Positions 1-6,806 of a DNA stretch of 32,008 bases are shown here, piece by piece. The notes beneath the pieces are model-generated. The model was given only the letters and a program-made list of their open reading frames with translations. It was not told where the DNA came from and searched no databases. Location: NCBI GenBank assembly GCA_013297695.1, contig JAAFHX010000022.1, positions 1 to 32,008 on the forward strand. The letters are read 5' to 3'. How positions within the stretch are numbered: position 1 is the first letter of the stretch; each line of letters begins with the position of its first letter. The translations under genes were made by a program, and so were the position numbers. Source of the stretch: Rhodobacterales bacterium. Lineage in GTDB: Bacteria > Pseudomonadota > Alphaproteobacteria > Rhodobacterales > Rhodobacteraceae.

Positions 1-1
1 C

Positions 2-571
2 GTCTATGCCGAAATTCTGTTCGGCTTCATCCGCAAGGATTATCGCCGCGTGGCGGAAGTGCATTTCGAGGCAGGTTATGTGCCCGCCGACCGCGACATC
101 GACGAATTCGCGCGGGCCTTGCGGGCAGTGGGCGAGCCGATCTTCGGCATGGACGCGAGCCGCATCTCGATGGCGCGGCTTCTGGCCTATCTGTTCGAGG
201 TGACCGAACGCTTCGGGATGGAGACGCGGACCGAGCTGATCCTGCTGCAGCGCACGATGGTGGTGGTCGAAGGCGTGGCCCGCAGCCTTGATCCGCGCAT
301 CAACATCTGGCAGGTCGCCCGACCGGTCGTCGAAGGCTACATCACCAAGAACATCGGGCCGCGCGCGCTGCTGCGCGACCTTCGGCGCACCGCGCTGGTC
401 CTGTCACGCTTTGGGCCAAGGCTGCCAAGGCTGGTCGAGGCGCAGCTTATCCGTCAGGCCGAACCGCCCCCGCCGCCTGTGCGCAAGGACCTGCATCCCG
501 TGATCTGGATGGCAGCAGGAGGCGGCCTTGTTCTTGTTGGTCTCTGGGCCGGTCTGTTCCTTCACGGCTAG
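2..571 (+). CDS. ubiB: UbiB-family protein, 3' part (ubiquinone biosynthesis)
   Basis: Only the last 189 codons are present; the gene begins before the window. The reading frame is open from base 2 and starts with a stretch typical of UbiB (…GFIRKDYRRVAEVHFEAGYV…), the atypical ABC1/ADCK kinase-like protein needed for coenzyme Q biosynthesis at the inner membrane. A hydrophobic segment near the C-terminus (HPVIWMAAGGGLVLVGLW) fits the C-terminal membrane anchor of this family. The GTG at base 50 is an internal codon, not the start. The gene is unrelated to motility and marks the left border of the flagellar cluster. It converges on flgD with a 23-base gap. Confidence 0.9.
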   Translation, partial: VYAEILFGFIRKDYRRVAEVHFEAGYVPADRDIDEFARALRAVGEPIFGMDASRISMARLLAYLFEVTERFGMETRTELILLQRTMVVVEGVARSLDPRINIWQVARPVVEGYITKNIGPRALLRDLRRTALVLSRFGPRLPRLVEAQLIRQAEPPPPPVRKDLHPVIWMAAGGGLVLVGLWAGLFLHG

Positions 572-594
572 GGCGCGAAAGTCAGACGGGTTGC

Positions 595-1251
595 CTATTC
601 GCCGCGCAGGGCGGTCACCTTGTCGGCAGGTACAAGGATGCCCCCGGTCATGACCAGCGTGGTGCCATCGGTGCCCGCCCGCGCCTCGACAATGCGGGCG
701 TAGACATCGACCGGAGTCGTGCTGATGGTCTTGCCCTCTGCCGTGCTTTCCAGCGAAAAGCTGTAGCGCCCGGGCGGAAGCTTGGCGCCCCCTGCCGCCG
801 AACCCGTCCATTCGAAGGGTTCGGTGCTGACCGGGATCGACTGGCGCGACACCACCTTTCCCGTGGCATCGGTCACGATCAGGGTCGCTTCCTTGGCAAG
901 CGGGTCCGGCGTAGGCCCAAGCGTGACCGGCGCGCCCGAGAACTGTGCCGCAACCGGTGCGCGTGCCTCTTTTCCGACCCAGTTCGCAAGCTGCGCCATT
1001 CCGGAAAAGCCCATCTGACTGCCCAGCCCTTCCAGCAGTTGGTTCGTCCGCTGCTGCTGTTCGACCGAGGAAAAGGTCGCCAGTTGCACCGCGAAATCCG
1101 CCGAATCGACCGGGTTCAGCGGGTCCTGGTTGTTCATCTGGGTGGTCAGCATCTTGAGGAAGGTATCAAAGTCGGACGTGATCTTCTTTTTCGGTGTGCT
1201 GGTGGTGGCCGCTGTGGTGGCCGAGGTCGCGGCCGCTGCTGTGGTATCCAT
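595..1251 (-). CDS. flgD: Flagellar hook assembly scaffold FlgD
   Basis: This 218-aa protein matches the FlgD hook-capping family, which sits at the tip of the growing hook and guides FlgE polymerisation before being replaced by FlgK. An Ala/Thr-rich N-terminal export segment (residues 1-25) is followed by the conserved FlgD N-domain (DFDTFLKMLTTQMNNQDPLNP…, then FSSVEQQQRTNQLL, about 27-72). The C-terminal half is the beta-rich Ig/tudor-like region (…PPGRYSFSLES…). The ATG at 1251 is preceded by GAAAGGA at good spacing. This site overlaps the fliK stop codon, and the 12-base gap indicates co-transcription and translational coupling with fliK. Confidence 0.95.
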   Translation of the reverse strand: MDTTAAAATSATTAATTSTPKKKITSDFDTFLKMLTTQMNNQDPLNPVDSADFAVQLATFSSVEQQQRTNQLLEGLGSQMGFSGMAQLANWVGKEARAPVAAQFSGAPVTLGPTPDPLAKEATLIVTDATGKVVSRQSIPVSTEPFEWTGSAAGGAKLPPGRYSFSLESTAEGKTISTTPVDVYARIVEARAGTDGTTLVMTGGILVPADKVTALRGE

Positions 1252-1263
1252 CTGATGGTCCTT

Positions 1264-2661
1264 TCAAAGCCGAAGATCGAGCCCCTGTGCCGAATGCGCG
1301 ACATGGGCGGTCGGGGGCAGGGCGACCGGCATCGGGCGAAGATCGCTGCCGGTGGCAACCGCCGCCGGTAGGGATGCCTGCCGGTGCTGCGCCGCGTTGC
1401 CGTCGGCGAAGCTCAACGTGGCACCGGCAAAGCCTGCAAGCCGAAGTTCCTGGACAAGCACGTCTCCGTTGCGCCGCAACAGGTCCAGCGTATCCGGGCG
1501 GTCAGCCTGGACAGTGACGCGCAGGACGCTGCCATCCTGCTGGAGATTGAGGGTCAGCCCCCCCAGTTCCAGCGCCGCAAGGCGCAATTCCAGCGGCCGC
1601 TCGGGTCGCGATGCAATCGCTGCTGCGATCTGTGCCGGAACCTGTGGCGGCAGCGACGCCGGAACAGGAGCCTGACTCTGGGGCAGGGTCGGACCGGGAA
1701 CTCCTGCGGCATGGCCGATGACCGGGATATGCGCCGGGCCCGGTCGTAGGTCGTCCGGCACCGGCGCCACCTCTGCATCGGGGGCCGCCATGGCCGGGTC
1801 GACCGGGGGTGACGGGAGGAAAGTTGCGGCCGCAGGTGACCCCGGCTTGTCTGCCCGAGGCACCGGGGCAGGCTGTCCGGGTTCGCCGCCATCCGCTTCG
1901 GCCGCCTCGCGCGCAGCCCAGAACGCGGGCATGCCGGCGGAAACCGGATTGCTGCGACCTGCCGGCGCAAGGCTTTCCGCAGGCCCGGACACTACCGCGC
2001 CCCCGAGACCTTCCGATGACGTGCCCGTGCCCGGCGGATCGTCCTTGCCGTCTGTCGGCGTTGCGCCTGCAAGCGGCGGGGCGGTCCCTGTCATCCTTGC
2101 AGGCGGCGGTACCGGCGGTCCGGGTTTGGCAACCTCGGCCGGGATCGCGACAGGGTCCTGCGGGTGCGCGGTTCGGCCGGACGGCCCTTGCCCGGAGGCA
2201 GGCAGAAGGTCCGGCAACGCCGCTGTCCCCAGACTGTCTTCCGCTGCTCGGGTCTGGTCCGGCACCGCAGTGTCGGACGGACCTTGCAGCAAGACCGCAT
2301 GACCTGCGGCCACCACATCGGCGGCCGCGAGACTCGATGCACCCGCCGCCAGGTCCATCTGCAGCGGAACGGGAAAAGCCTGCAGGACGACCGATATCGG
2401 CACGCCGCCGCTATCTTCCGGTGGCACCTCGGTGGCACTGTCGTCGATATCGCGGGCCGGCCCGGCGGGCGGTTCCTGCGGTGCCGGTCCAGCCGGGGAT
2501 ACGCCTTCTGCCGGGGTGGGCGTGTCAGGCCCGACCGGGGAAGACCCGGGTTGCAGCCGTTCGAACAGCGCGCCGAAACCGCCATCCTCGGCAGCCGCAG
2601 ATGCGGACCGATCCGGAGTGGGCATGACAGCCGGTCGAGGCGCGAAAGTGACTATGACCAT
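1264..2661 (-). CDS. fliK: Hook-length control protein FliK
   Basis: FliK is the secreted molecular ruler that sets hook length and switches export specificity through FlhB. About 300 residues of Pro/Ala/Gly-rich, probably disordered sequence precede a C-terminal domain of FliK type (ELRLAALELGGLTLNLQQDG … VTVQADRPDTLDLLRRNGDVLVQELRLAGF). Size and composition suit the family. An in-frame ATG at 2697 would add 12 residues. I prefer 2661 because it lies 46 bases from the paired half-site at 2707-2721, the same distance seen for its divergent neighbour, whereas 2697 would lie only 10 bases from it. Neither ATG has a strong ribosome-binding site. The gene is first in an operon with flgD. Confidence 0.88.
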   Translation of the reverse strand: MVIVTFAPRPAVMPTPDRSASAAAEDGGFGALFERLQPGSSPVGPDTPTPAEGVSPAGPAPQEPPAGPARDIDDSATEVPPEDSGGVPISVVLQAFPVPLQMDLAAGASSLAAADVVAAGHAVLLQGPSDTAVPDQTRAAEDSLGTAALPDLLPASGQGPSGRTAHPQDPVAIPAEVAKPGPPVPPPARMTGTAPPLAGATPTDGKDDPPGTGTSSEGLGGAVVSGPAESLAPAGRSNPVSAGMPAFWAAREAAEADGGEPGQPAPVPRADKPGSPAAATFLPSPPVDPAMAAPDAEVAPVPDDLRPGPAHIPVIGHAAGVPGPTLPQSQAPVPASLPPQVPAQIAAAIASRPERPLELRLAALELGGLTLNLQQDGSVLRVTVQADRPDTLDLLRRNGDVLVQELRLAGFAGATLSFADGNAAQHRQASLPAAVATGSDLRPMPVALPPTAHVAHSAQGLDLRL

Positions 2662-2706
2662 GGGACCCGCGTGAGTTGTGACGCGGCCGAGAATCATCTG
2701 AACAGG

Positions 2707-2721
2707 TTACCGCCCGTTTAC
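2707..2721. promoter_or_regulatory. Candidate CtrA box, fliK / flgJ divergent promoter
   Basis: The sequence reads TTAC-N7-TTAC, two 3-of-4 matches to the alphaproteobacterial CtrA consensus TTAA-N7-TTAA. It lies in the only gap between the divergent fliK and flgJ genes, 46 bases from the preferred fliK start and 47 bases from the flgJ start. That distance places the site near both -35 regions, as expected for CtrA-activated flagellar promoters. The assignment is by consensus and position only. Confidence 0.5.
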
Positions 2722-2767
2722 CGCCATGGCGGCATTGTGCCCGAACATCCCCAGAAATGAGGCGAAA

Positions 2768-3061
2768 ATGACGGACCCCCTTCTTCCGGTAACTGCTCTT
2801 CCGGCCGGCACACGCGCCCGACAGGACGAAACCACGGCCTTGCGTCGCCTTTCGGGCGAGATGGAAGCCTCTTTCCTGTCGGAAATGCTTGGGATGGCCG
2901 GGCTTGGCGATGTCTCGGACTCGTTCGGCGGCGGCATCGGCGAGGATCAGTTCGCCTCGTTCCTGCGCCAGGAACAGGCAGAGGCCATGGTGCGCAAGGG
3001 CGGAATCGGGCTGGCGGAAAGCCTGTTTCGCGCCATGACGGAGGGTCGCCATGATCACTGA
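2768..3061 (+). CDS. flgJ: FlgJ N-terminal-type rod-binding protein (CheL-like)
   Basis: This 97-aa protein corresponds to the rod-capping N-terminal domain of FlgJ, the short form called CheL in Caulobacter. The diagnostic region is LRRLSGEMEASFLSEMLGMAGLG followed by a Gly-rich loop and an amphipathic C-terminal helix (QFASFLRQEQAEAMVRKGGIGLAESLFRAM). No peptidoglycan hydrolase domain is attached; that activity is probably supplied by the separate lytic transglycosylase at 17279-17968. The ATG at 2768 is chosen because GAGGCG lies just upstream; an in-frame ATG at 2726 has no such site and would fall next to the putative regulatory box. The 3' end overlaps flgN by 11 bases. Confidence 0.85.
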   Translation: MTDPLLPVTALPAGTRARQDETTALRRLSGEMEASFLSEMLGMAGLGDVSDSFGGGIGEDQFASFLRQEQAEAMVRKGGIGLAESLFRAMTEGRHDH

Positions 3062-3404
3062 AGAGGTGGCGAAGCAACTTGAGCAGGGGCTTGACCGGAT
3101 TTTCGCCGAGGTCAGGAACGGAAATCTTGCGGACCTGAAGGGCCTTCTGGCCGACCTGGAGGCCGTTCTGGAAACAGCCGGAACGGCACATGGTCCAAGG
3201 GTGGCCGAAAGGGTGCTGGCCGGGCTGCGGCGCAAGGCCGAACGCAATGCCGTCTGCCTGAAAGGGGCGGCGCGGGGTCTGCGATCCGCCCGCAGGCGGA
3301 TTGCCGAGGTTCGTGCGGCGGCCGTGGGCCACGGGGCCTATGACGCGACGGGGCAGCGGCTTGATCCCGCCGCCGCCAGCGCCCGGGTCAACCGGCGATT
3401 CTGA
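3051..3404 (+). CDS. flgN: FlgN-like flagellar export chaperone
   Basis: This is a 117-aa, mostly helical, charged protein with no signal peptide. Length, helical content and position directly after flgJ fit the FlgN family, which chaperones the hook-junction proteins FlgK and FlgL to the export gate. The N-terminal half has heptad-like Leu/Ile/Val spacing (VAKQLEQGLDRIFAEVRNG…); the C-terminal part is basic and ends in YDATGQRLDPAAASARVNRRF. The gene overlaps flgJ by 11 bases, so the two are co-transcribed. Sequence conservation in FlgN is weak, so the call rests largely on context. An alternative is a Rhodobacterales-specific flagellar protein of unknown role. Confidence 0.65.
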   Translation: MITEEVAKQLEQGLDRIFAEVRNGNLADLKGLLADLEAVLETAGTAHGPRVAERVLAGLRRKAERNAVCLKGAARGLRSARRRIAEVRAAAVGHGAYDATGQRLDPAAASARVNRRF

Positions 3405-3447
3405 CCGTCATGCTTGCATCGAATTGTCGCAATCAGCCGGGGCGTGT

Positions 3448-3462
3448 TTAGCGAACTCTTAG
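3448..3462 (+). promoter_or_regulatory. Weak CtrA-like box upstream of flagellin gene
   Basis: The sequence TTAG-N7-TTAG keeps the 7-base spacing of CtrA sites with one mismatch in each half. It lies 147 bases before the fliC start, much further than the comparable sites in this window. If it drives fliC, the transcript carries a leader of roughly 110-120 bases. I found no convincing sigma-54 (GG-N10-GC with good flanks) or sigma-28 match here, but only looked by eye. Confidence 0.3.
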
Positions 3463-3570
3463 AACTTCGCGGCTTTTCTTGTCCCTGCATCCCGAGCGGG
3501 GTGGCGCGGCAGAAGATGGACCGCACCGGCCAGAACGCCCCATTCGCCGCAGCGTGCGGTGGTCATCCAT

Positions 3571-3589
3571 GCCGGCGCAAAGCGCAGGC
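3571..3589 (+). promoter_or_regulatory. Hairpin in flagellin mRNA leader
   Basis: The segment can fold as GCC-g-GCGC-aaa-GCGC-a-GGC: a 7-pair stem broken by one G/A mismatch and closed by a three-base loop. It ends six bases before the Shine-Dalgarno AAGGA (3596-3600) of fliC. In Caulobacter, FlbT acts on the 5' leader of flagellin mRNA, and flbT lies downstream here, so this hairpin is a plausible target. That role is inference; the fold is read directly from the sequence. Confidence 0.35.
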
Positions 3590-3608
3590 TACATGAAGGA
3601 ACATGTGA

Positions 3609-5138
3609 ATGTCGTCGATCCTGACCAACAACAGCGCGATGGTTGCGCTCCAGACCCTCAAGGGCATCAACTCGAACCTGATGAAGACGCAGGAGGAAAT
3701 CTCCACCGGCAAATCGGTGGGCTCGGCCAAGGACAACGCGGCGGTCTGGGCGATCTCGAAGGTGATGGAAGCCGACGTGCAGGGCTTCAAGGGCATTTCC
3801 GACAGCCTTTCGCTCGGCTCTTCCTCGGTCGCTGTTGCCAGACAGGCGTCAGAAACCGTGACGACCCTGTTGACCAACATCAAGGGGAAGATCGTTGCGG
3901 CGCAGGAATCCAACGTGGACCGCGCGAAGATCCAGACCGACATCGTGGCGATGCGTGACCAGATCAGTTCGGTCGTGAACGCGGCGCAGTTCAACGGGCT
4001 GAACCTGATCAAGGGAACCGAGTCGGTCGATATCCTGTCCTCGCTTGACCGTTCGAGCGATGGCAGCGTGACGGCCTCGAGCATTTCCGTGTCGCGCCAG
4101 GACATGACGACCTCTGCCGGTACCTATGGCTCGGGCACCGTCCTGAACGCGAACGCAACCGCAAGTGCAGCCGCCGTGGCTTCGACCGGCAACAGCGTGG
4201 CGGTCACCTTCGCCAACACCTGGGCTTCGGGTGACACAGCAACGCTGAACGTAGGCGGCGTCGATGTGAACTTCACCGCCGCAGGTTCGGCAGTGACCGA
4301 TATCGCGGCCGGCTTCGTCGGGGCAATCAATGCGTTGGGTCTTCAAGGCGTTTCGGCATCGAACTCTGCCGGCGTGCTGACCATCACGTCAACCCGCGCG
4401 TTCGAAGGCCTGCGGGTCACCCAGACGTCGACGACTGCGGGCGACGGGACGTCGGACATCACGGCGGTTGACGGCGGTGCCCCGAGCGGGTCGAACACCG
4501 CAACGGCGTCGACCACCTCGCAGCGGGCGGAAAGCATCGCCTTCTCGACCACCGCCGCCGTGAACGAGGGCGACGGATACAAGGCAACCATCGGCACAAC
4601 CTCATATCAATATGTCGCCGGCAAGGGCGAGACGATGGAAGATGTGGCCAAGGGCCTGAAAGCCGCGATCGACTCCGGAGGCGCCAAGGGCATCACCACG
4701 AAAGTGACCCAGAACTCTTCCACGGGTCAGTGGAGCCTGAACGTCGACAATGACGGGACCGGAACGTCGTCGCTGGCCTTCTCGGCGGTCGGGAACGCGG
4801 GCGGCAAGGCGTCGGGCGGTCTGTTCGGACTGGACGGCATCGATGTGCGGACGACGGCAGGTGCAAAGGCGGCGCTTTCGAACATCGAGACGATGATCCA
4901 GTCGTCGATCGACGGGGCAGCGGCCTTCGGTTCGGCGGAAGGCCGGATCAAGACGCAAAGCGCCTTTGTCGGCAAGCTGTCGGATGCGCTGAAGGCCGGG
5001 ATCGGGTCGATGGTCGACGCCGACATGGAAGAGGCTTCGGCGCGGCTGCAGGCGCTGCAGGTCCAGCAGCAGCTTGGGGTTCAGGCGCTGTCCATCGCGA
5101 ACCAGTCGCCGCAGAGCATCATGTCGCTGTTCCGCTGA
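3609..5138 (+). CDS. fliC: Flagellin (filament protein)
   Basis: This 509-aa flagellin has a conserved D0/D1 N-terminus (SSILTNNSAMVALQTLKGIN … STGKSVGSAKDNAAVWAISK) and C-terminus (…LQALQVQQQLGVQALSIANQSPQSIMSLFR), so both filament-core helices are intact. The stretch matching the TLR5-recognised part of enteric flagellins reads LTNIKGKIVAAQES, the divergent alphaproteobacterial form. The central region (about 150-420) is a long variable insert. It includes two similar modules, about 200-265 (VGGVDVNF … GFVGAINALG … VLTITS) and 320-395 (IGTTSYQY … GLKAAIDSGG … WSLNVDN), related to flagellin IN-type beta-alpha-beta units. The start at 3609 follows AAGGA. A start-stop ATG-TGA (3603-3608) abuts it. 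There is one copy in this window, followed by a strong hairpin. Confidence 0.97.
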   Translation: MSSILTNNSAMVALQTLKGINSNLMKTQEEISTGKSVGSAKDNAAVWAISKVMEADVQGFKGISDSLSLGSSSVAVARQASETVTTLLTNIKGKIVAAQESNVDRAKIQTDIVAMRDQISSVVNAAQFNGLNLIKGTESVDILSSLDRSSDGSVTASSISVSRQDMTTSAGTYGSGTVLNANATASAAAVASTGNSVAVTFANTWASGDTATLNVGGVDVNFTAAGSAVTDIAAGFVGAINALGLQGVSASNSAGVLTITSTRAFEGLRVTQTSTTAGDGTSDITAVDGGAPSGSNTATASTTSQRAESIAFSTTAAVNEGDGYKATIGTTSYQYVAGKGETMEDVAKGLKAAIDSGGAKGITTKVTQNSSTGQWSLNVDNDGTGTSSLAFSAVGNAGGKASGGLFGLDGIDVRTTAGAKAALSNIETMIQSSIDGAAAFGSAEGRIKTQSAFVGKLSDALKAGIGSMVDADMEEASARLQALQVQQQLGVQALSIANQSPQSIMSLFR

Positions 5139-5145
5139 CGACGCA

Positions 5146-5178
5146 GGGCGGGGCGCCAGAGACGGCGGCGCCTCGCCC
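5146..5178 (+). terminator. Strong hairpin between fliC and flaF
   Basis: A 12-pair stem (GGGCGGGGCGCC against GGCGCCTCGCCC, one G-U pair) encloses a nine-base loop, eight bases after the fliC stop and 37 bases before flaF. No T-tract follows, so it may act as a terminator/attenuator or as a 3' stability element that raises flagellin mRNA above flaF-flbT mRNA. Confidence 0.55.
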
Positions 5179-5215
5179 GCACCCTTGACCCATCGCACCG
5201 CAGGAAGGACTGCCC

Positions 5216-5593
5216 GTGAACGCACTTGACCTGGCCCGAACGGCCTATGCCACGCCGGGAACGCCGGCCCGCACGCTTCGCGGCATCGAATACGACCTGT
5301 TTGCACGGGTGACGCATCGCCTGAAGGCATCCCTTGCCCGGGGGCGCAGCGATTTCGGCCTGCTTGCACAGGCGCTGCATGAAAACCGGCAGCTTTGGGC
5401 CGCGCTGGCCTCTGATGTGGCCGAACCCGGAAACCAGCTTCCGGGCCCGCTTCGGGCGCAGCTTTTCTACCTGTACGAATTCACCGAACAGCACAGCGCA
5501 AAGGTGCTGGAGGGATCAGGCTCGCCCGAGGTTCTGATCGATATCAACACGGCGGTGATGCGCGGCTTGCGGTCCGAGGGGCGCACGCCGTGA
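5216..5593 (+). CDS. flaF: Flagellar biosynthesis regulator FlaF
   Basis: This 125-aa protein belongs to the FlaF family, found in alphaproteobacteria and required for flagellin synthesis or secretion, acting opposite to FlbT. Recognisable features are the N-terminal ARTAYA…RTLRGIEYDLFARVTHRL and the C-terminal LYEFTEQHSAKVLEG…VLIDINTAVMRGL. It starts at GTG 5216 behind a clear AGGAAGG. It follows the flagellin gene after the hairpin at 5146-5178 and overlaps flbT by four bases (GTGA), so the two proteins are made in coupled fashion. Confidence 0.93.
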   Translation: MNALDLARTAYATPGTPARTLRGIEYDLFARVTHRLKASLARGRSDFGLLAQALHENRQLWAALASDVAEPGNQLPGPLRAQLFYLYEFTEQHSAKVLEGSGSPEVLIDINTAVMRGLRSEGRTP

Positions 5594-5994
5594 CGGGCCT
5601 TGTCCTGAAGCTGGCCCCGCGGGAAAGGGTGCTCATCAACGGCGCGGTCATCGAGAATGGCGACCGGCGGTCGCGCCTTGCGATCATGACGCCGAACGCC
5701 CATATCCTTCGGCTGCGCGATGCGATCCACCCCGAGCAGGCGAACACCCCGGTTCGCCGCGTGTGTTACATCGCGCAACTGGTCCTGTCGGGCGATGCGG
5801 ACCCTGCGCAGGCGCGCCAGCAGTTGCTGCGCGGGATCGAGCAACTCAGCCAGGTGCTGACCGATCCCGACAGCCGCACCCAATTGACCGCTGCGACCGC
5901 CGCCGTATTGGAGGACCAGCATTACCCGGCCCTGAAGGCGCTGCGCAGCCTGCTTCCGCGTGAGGAACGGTTGCTGGCCGCCGCAGCGGGATGA
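5590..5994 (+). CDS. flbT: Flagellin mRNA regulator FlbT
   Basis: This 134-aa protein matches FlbT, the post-transcriptional repressor that promotes decay of flagellin mRNA in Caulobacter when hook-basal bodies are incomplete. The N-terminus LVLKLAPRERVLINGAVIENG and the following region (RLAIMTPNAHILRLRDAIHPEQANTP) are characteristic. It begins at GTG 5590 inside the flaF stop (GTGA) and ends overlapping the next gene by ATGA. Its expected target is the leader of fliC about 2 kb upstream. Confidence 0.94.
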   Translation: MTGLVLKLAPRERVLINGAVIENGDRRSRLAIMTPNAHILRLRDAIHPEQANTPVRRVCYIAQLVLSGDADPAQARQQLLRGIEQLSQVLTDPDSRTQLTAATAAVLEDQHYPALKALRSLLPREERLLAAAAG

Positions 5995-6806
5995 CCTTCG
6001 CCCCCGTGATCCCCTCGGGCGGATATGCCGGATGGACCTTTCTCAAGCGGACCATGGCGACCCAGCAGGCAGCCCTTGCGGCCACCCCCGAGCAAACGCG
6101 CGACACCGCCTATTTCCGGGAAAAGATCGCAACGGTCACCTCGGCAGAACAGCTTGTCAATGACAGGCGTCTGCTGAAGGTCGCGCTGGGTGCCTTTGGT
6201 CTGGAAGACGACCTGAACAACAAGTTCTTCATCCGCAAGGTGCTGGAAGACGGCACGCTGAAGGATGGCGCCCTTGCCTTGCGGCTGGCAGACTCGCGGT
6301 ACAGGGACTTCTCGGCGGCCTTCGGCTTTGGCAACTTTGCAACGCCCAACACGCAACTCAGCGATTTTGCCGACAAGACCCTCGCGGCCTATGCTCAACG
6401 AAAGTTCGAAACTGCCGTCGGGCAGCAGAACGACACGATGCGGCTGGCGCTGAACGCCGAGCGCGAGGTCGCCGGGCTGGCCAGGAAGACGTCGAGCGAA
6501 GACACGAAGTGGTTCACGATCATGGGGTCGAAACCGCTGCGTCAGGTCTTTCAGACGGTGCTTGGCCTGCCATCATCCTTCGCGTCCATCGACATCGACC
6601 AGCAGCTTTCCATCCTGAAGGACAAGGCTGCGTCTGCCTTCGGCGATGACTCGGTGTCGCAATTCTCGGATCCCGGGAAGCTGGACAAGTTGCTTCGGAC
6701 GTATCTGACCAGGTCCGATGCAACGACAACGACAGCCGGCGCGCAGAATTCCCTTGTCCTTCAACTGCTGCAGGCCGGGTCTTTCGGGGCGTCTCGCCTG
6801 CGCTAG
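5991..6806 (+). CDS. DUF1217-family flagellar-cluster protein
   Basis: This 271-aa soluble protein has no signal peptide or membrane segment. It resembles the DUF1217 family, found beside flagellar genes in alphaproteobacteria. Typical stretches are AYFREKIATVTSAEQLVNDRRLLKVALGAFGL near the N-terminus, FGFGNFATP in the middle and GSKPLRQVFQTVLGLPSSFA…IDQQLSIL in the second half. It is translationally coupled to flbT (ATGA) and converges on fliI with a four-base tail overlap. Function is unknown. Position in the flaF-flbT operon suggests a role in flagellin production or secretion (inference). Confidence 0.8.
   Translation: MTFAPVIPSGGYAGWTFLKRTMATQQAALAATPEQTRDTAYFREKIATVTSAEQLVNDRRLLKVALGAFGLEDDLNNKFFIRKVLEDGTLKDGALALRLADSRYRDFSAAFGFGNFATPNTQLSDFADKTLAAYAQRKFETAVGQQNDTMRLALNAEREVAGLARKTSSEDTKWFTIMGSKPLRQVFQTVLGLPSSFASIDIDQQLSILKDKAASAFGDDSVSQFSDPGKLDKLLRTYLTRSDATTTTAGAQNSLVLQLLQAGSFGASRLR

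Noticed and set aside
1718-2627. Several long plus-strand frames opposite fliK
   Set aside because: GC-rich shadow frames of the Pro/Ala-rich fliK gene; no motifs, no ribosome-binding sites, and fliK itself has a recognisable C-terminal domain.
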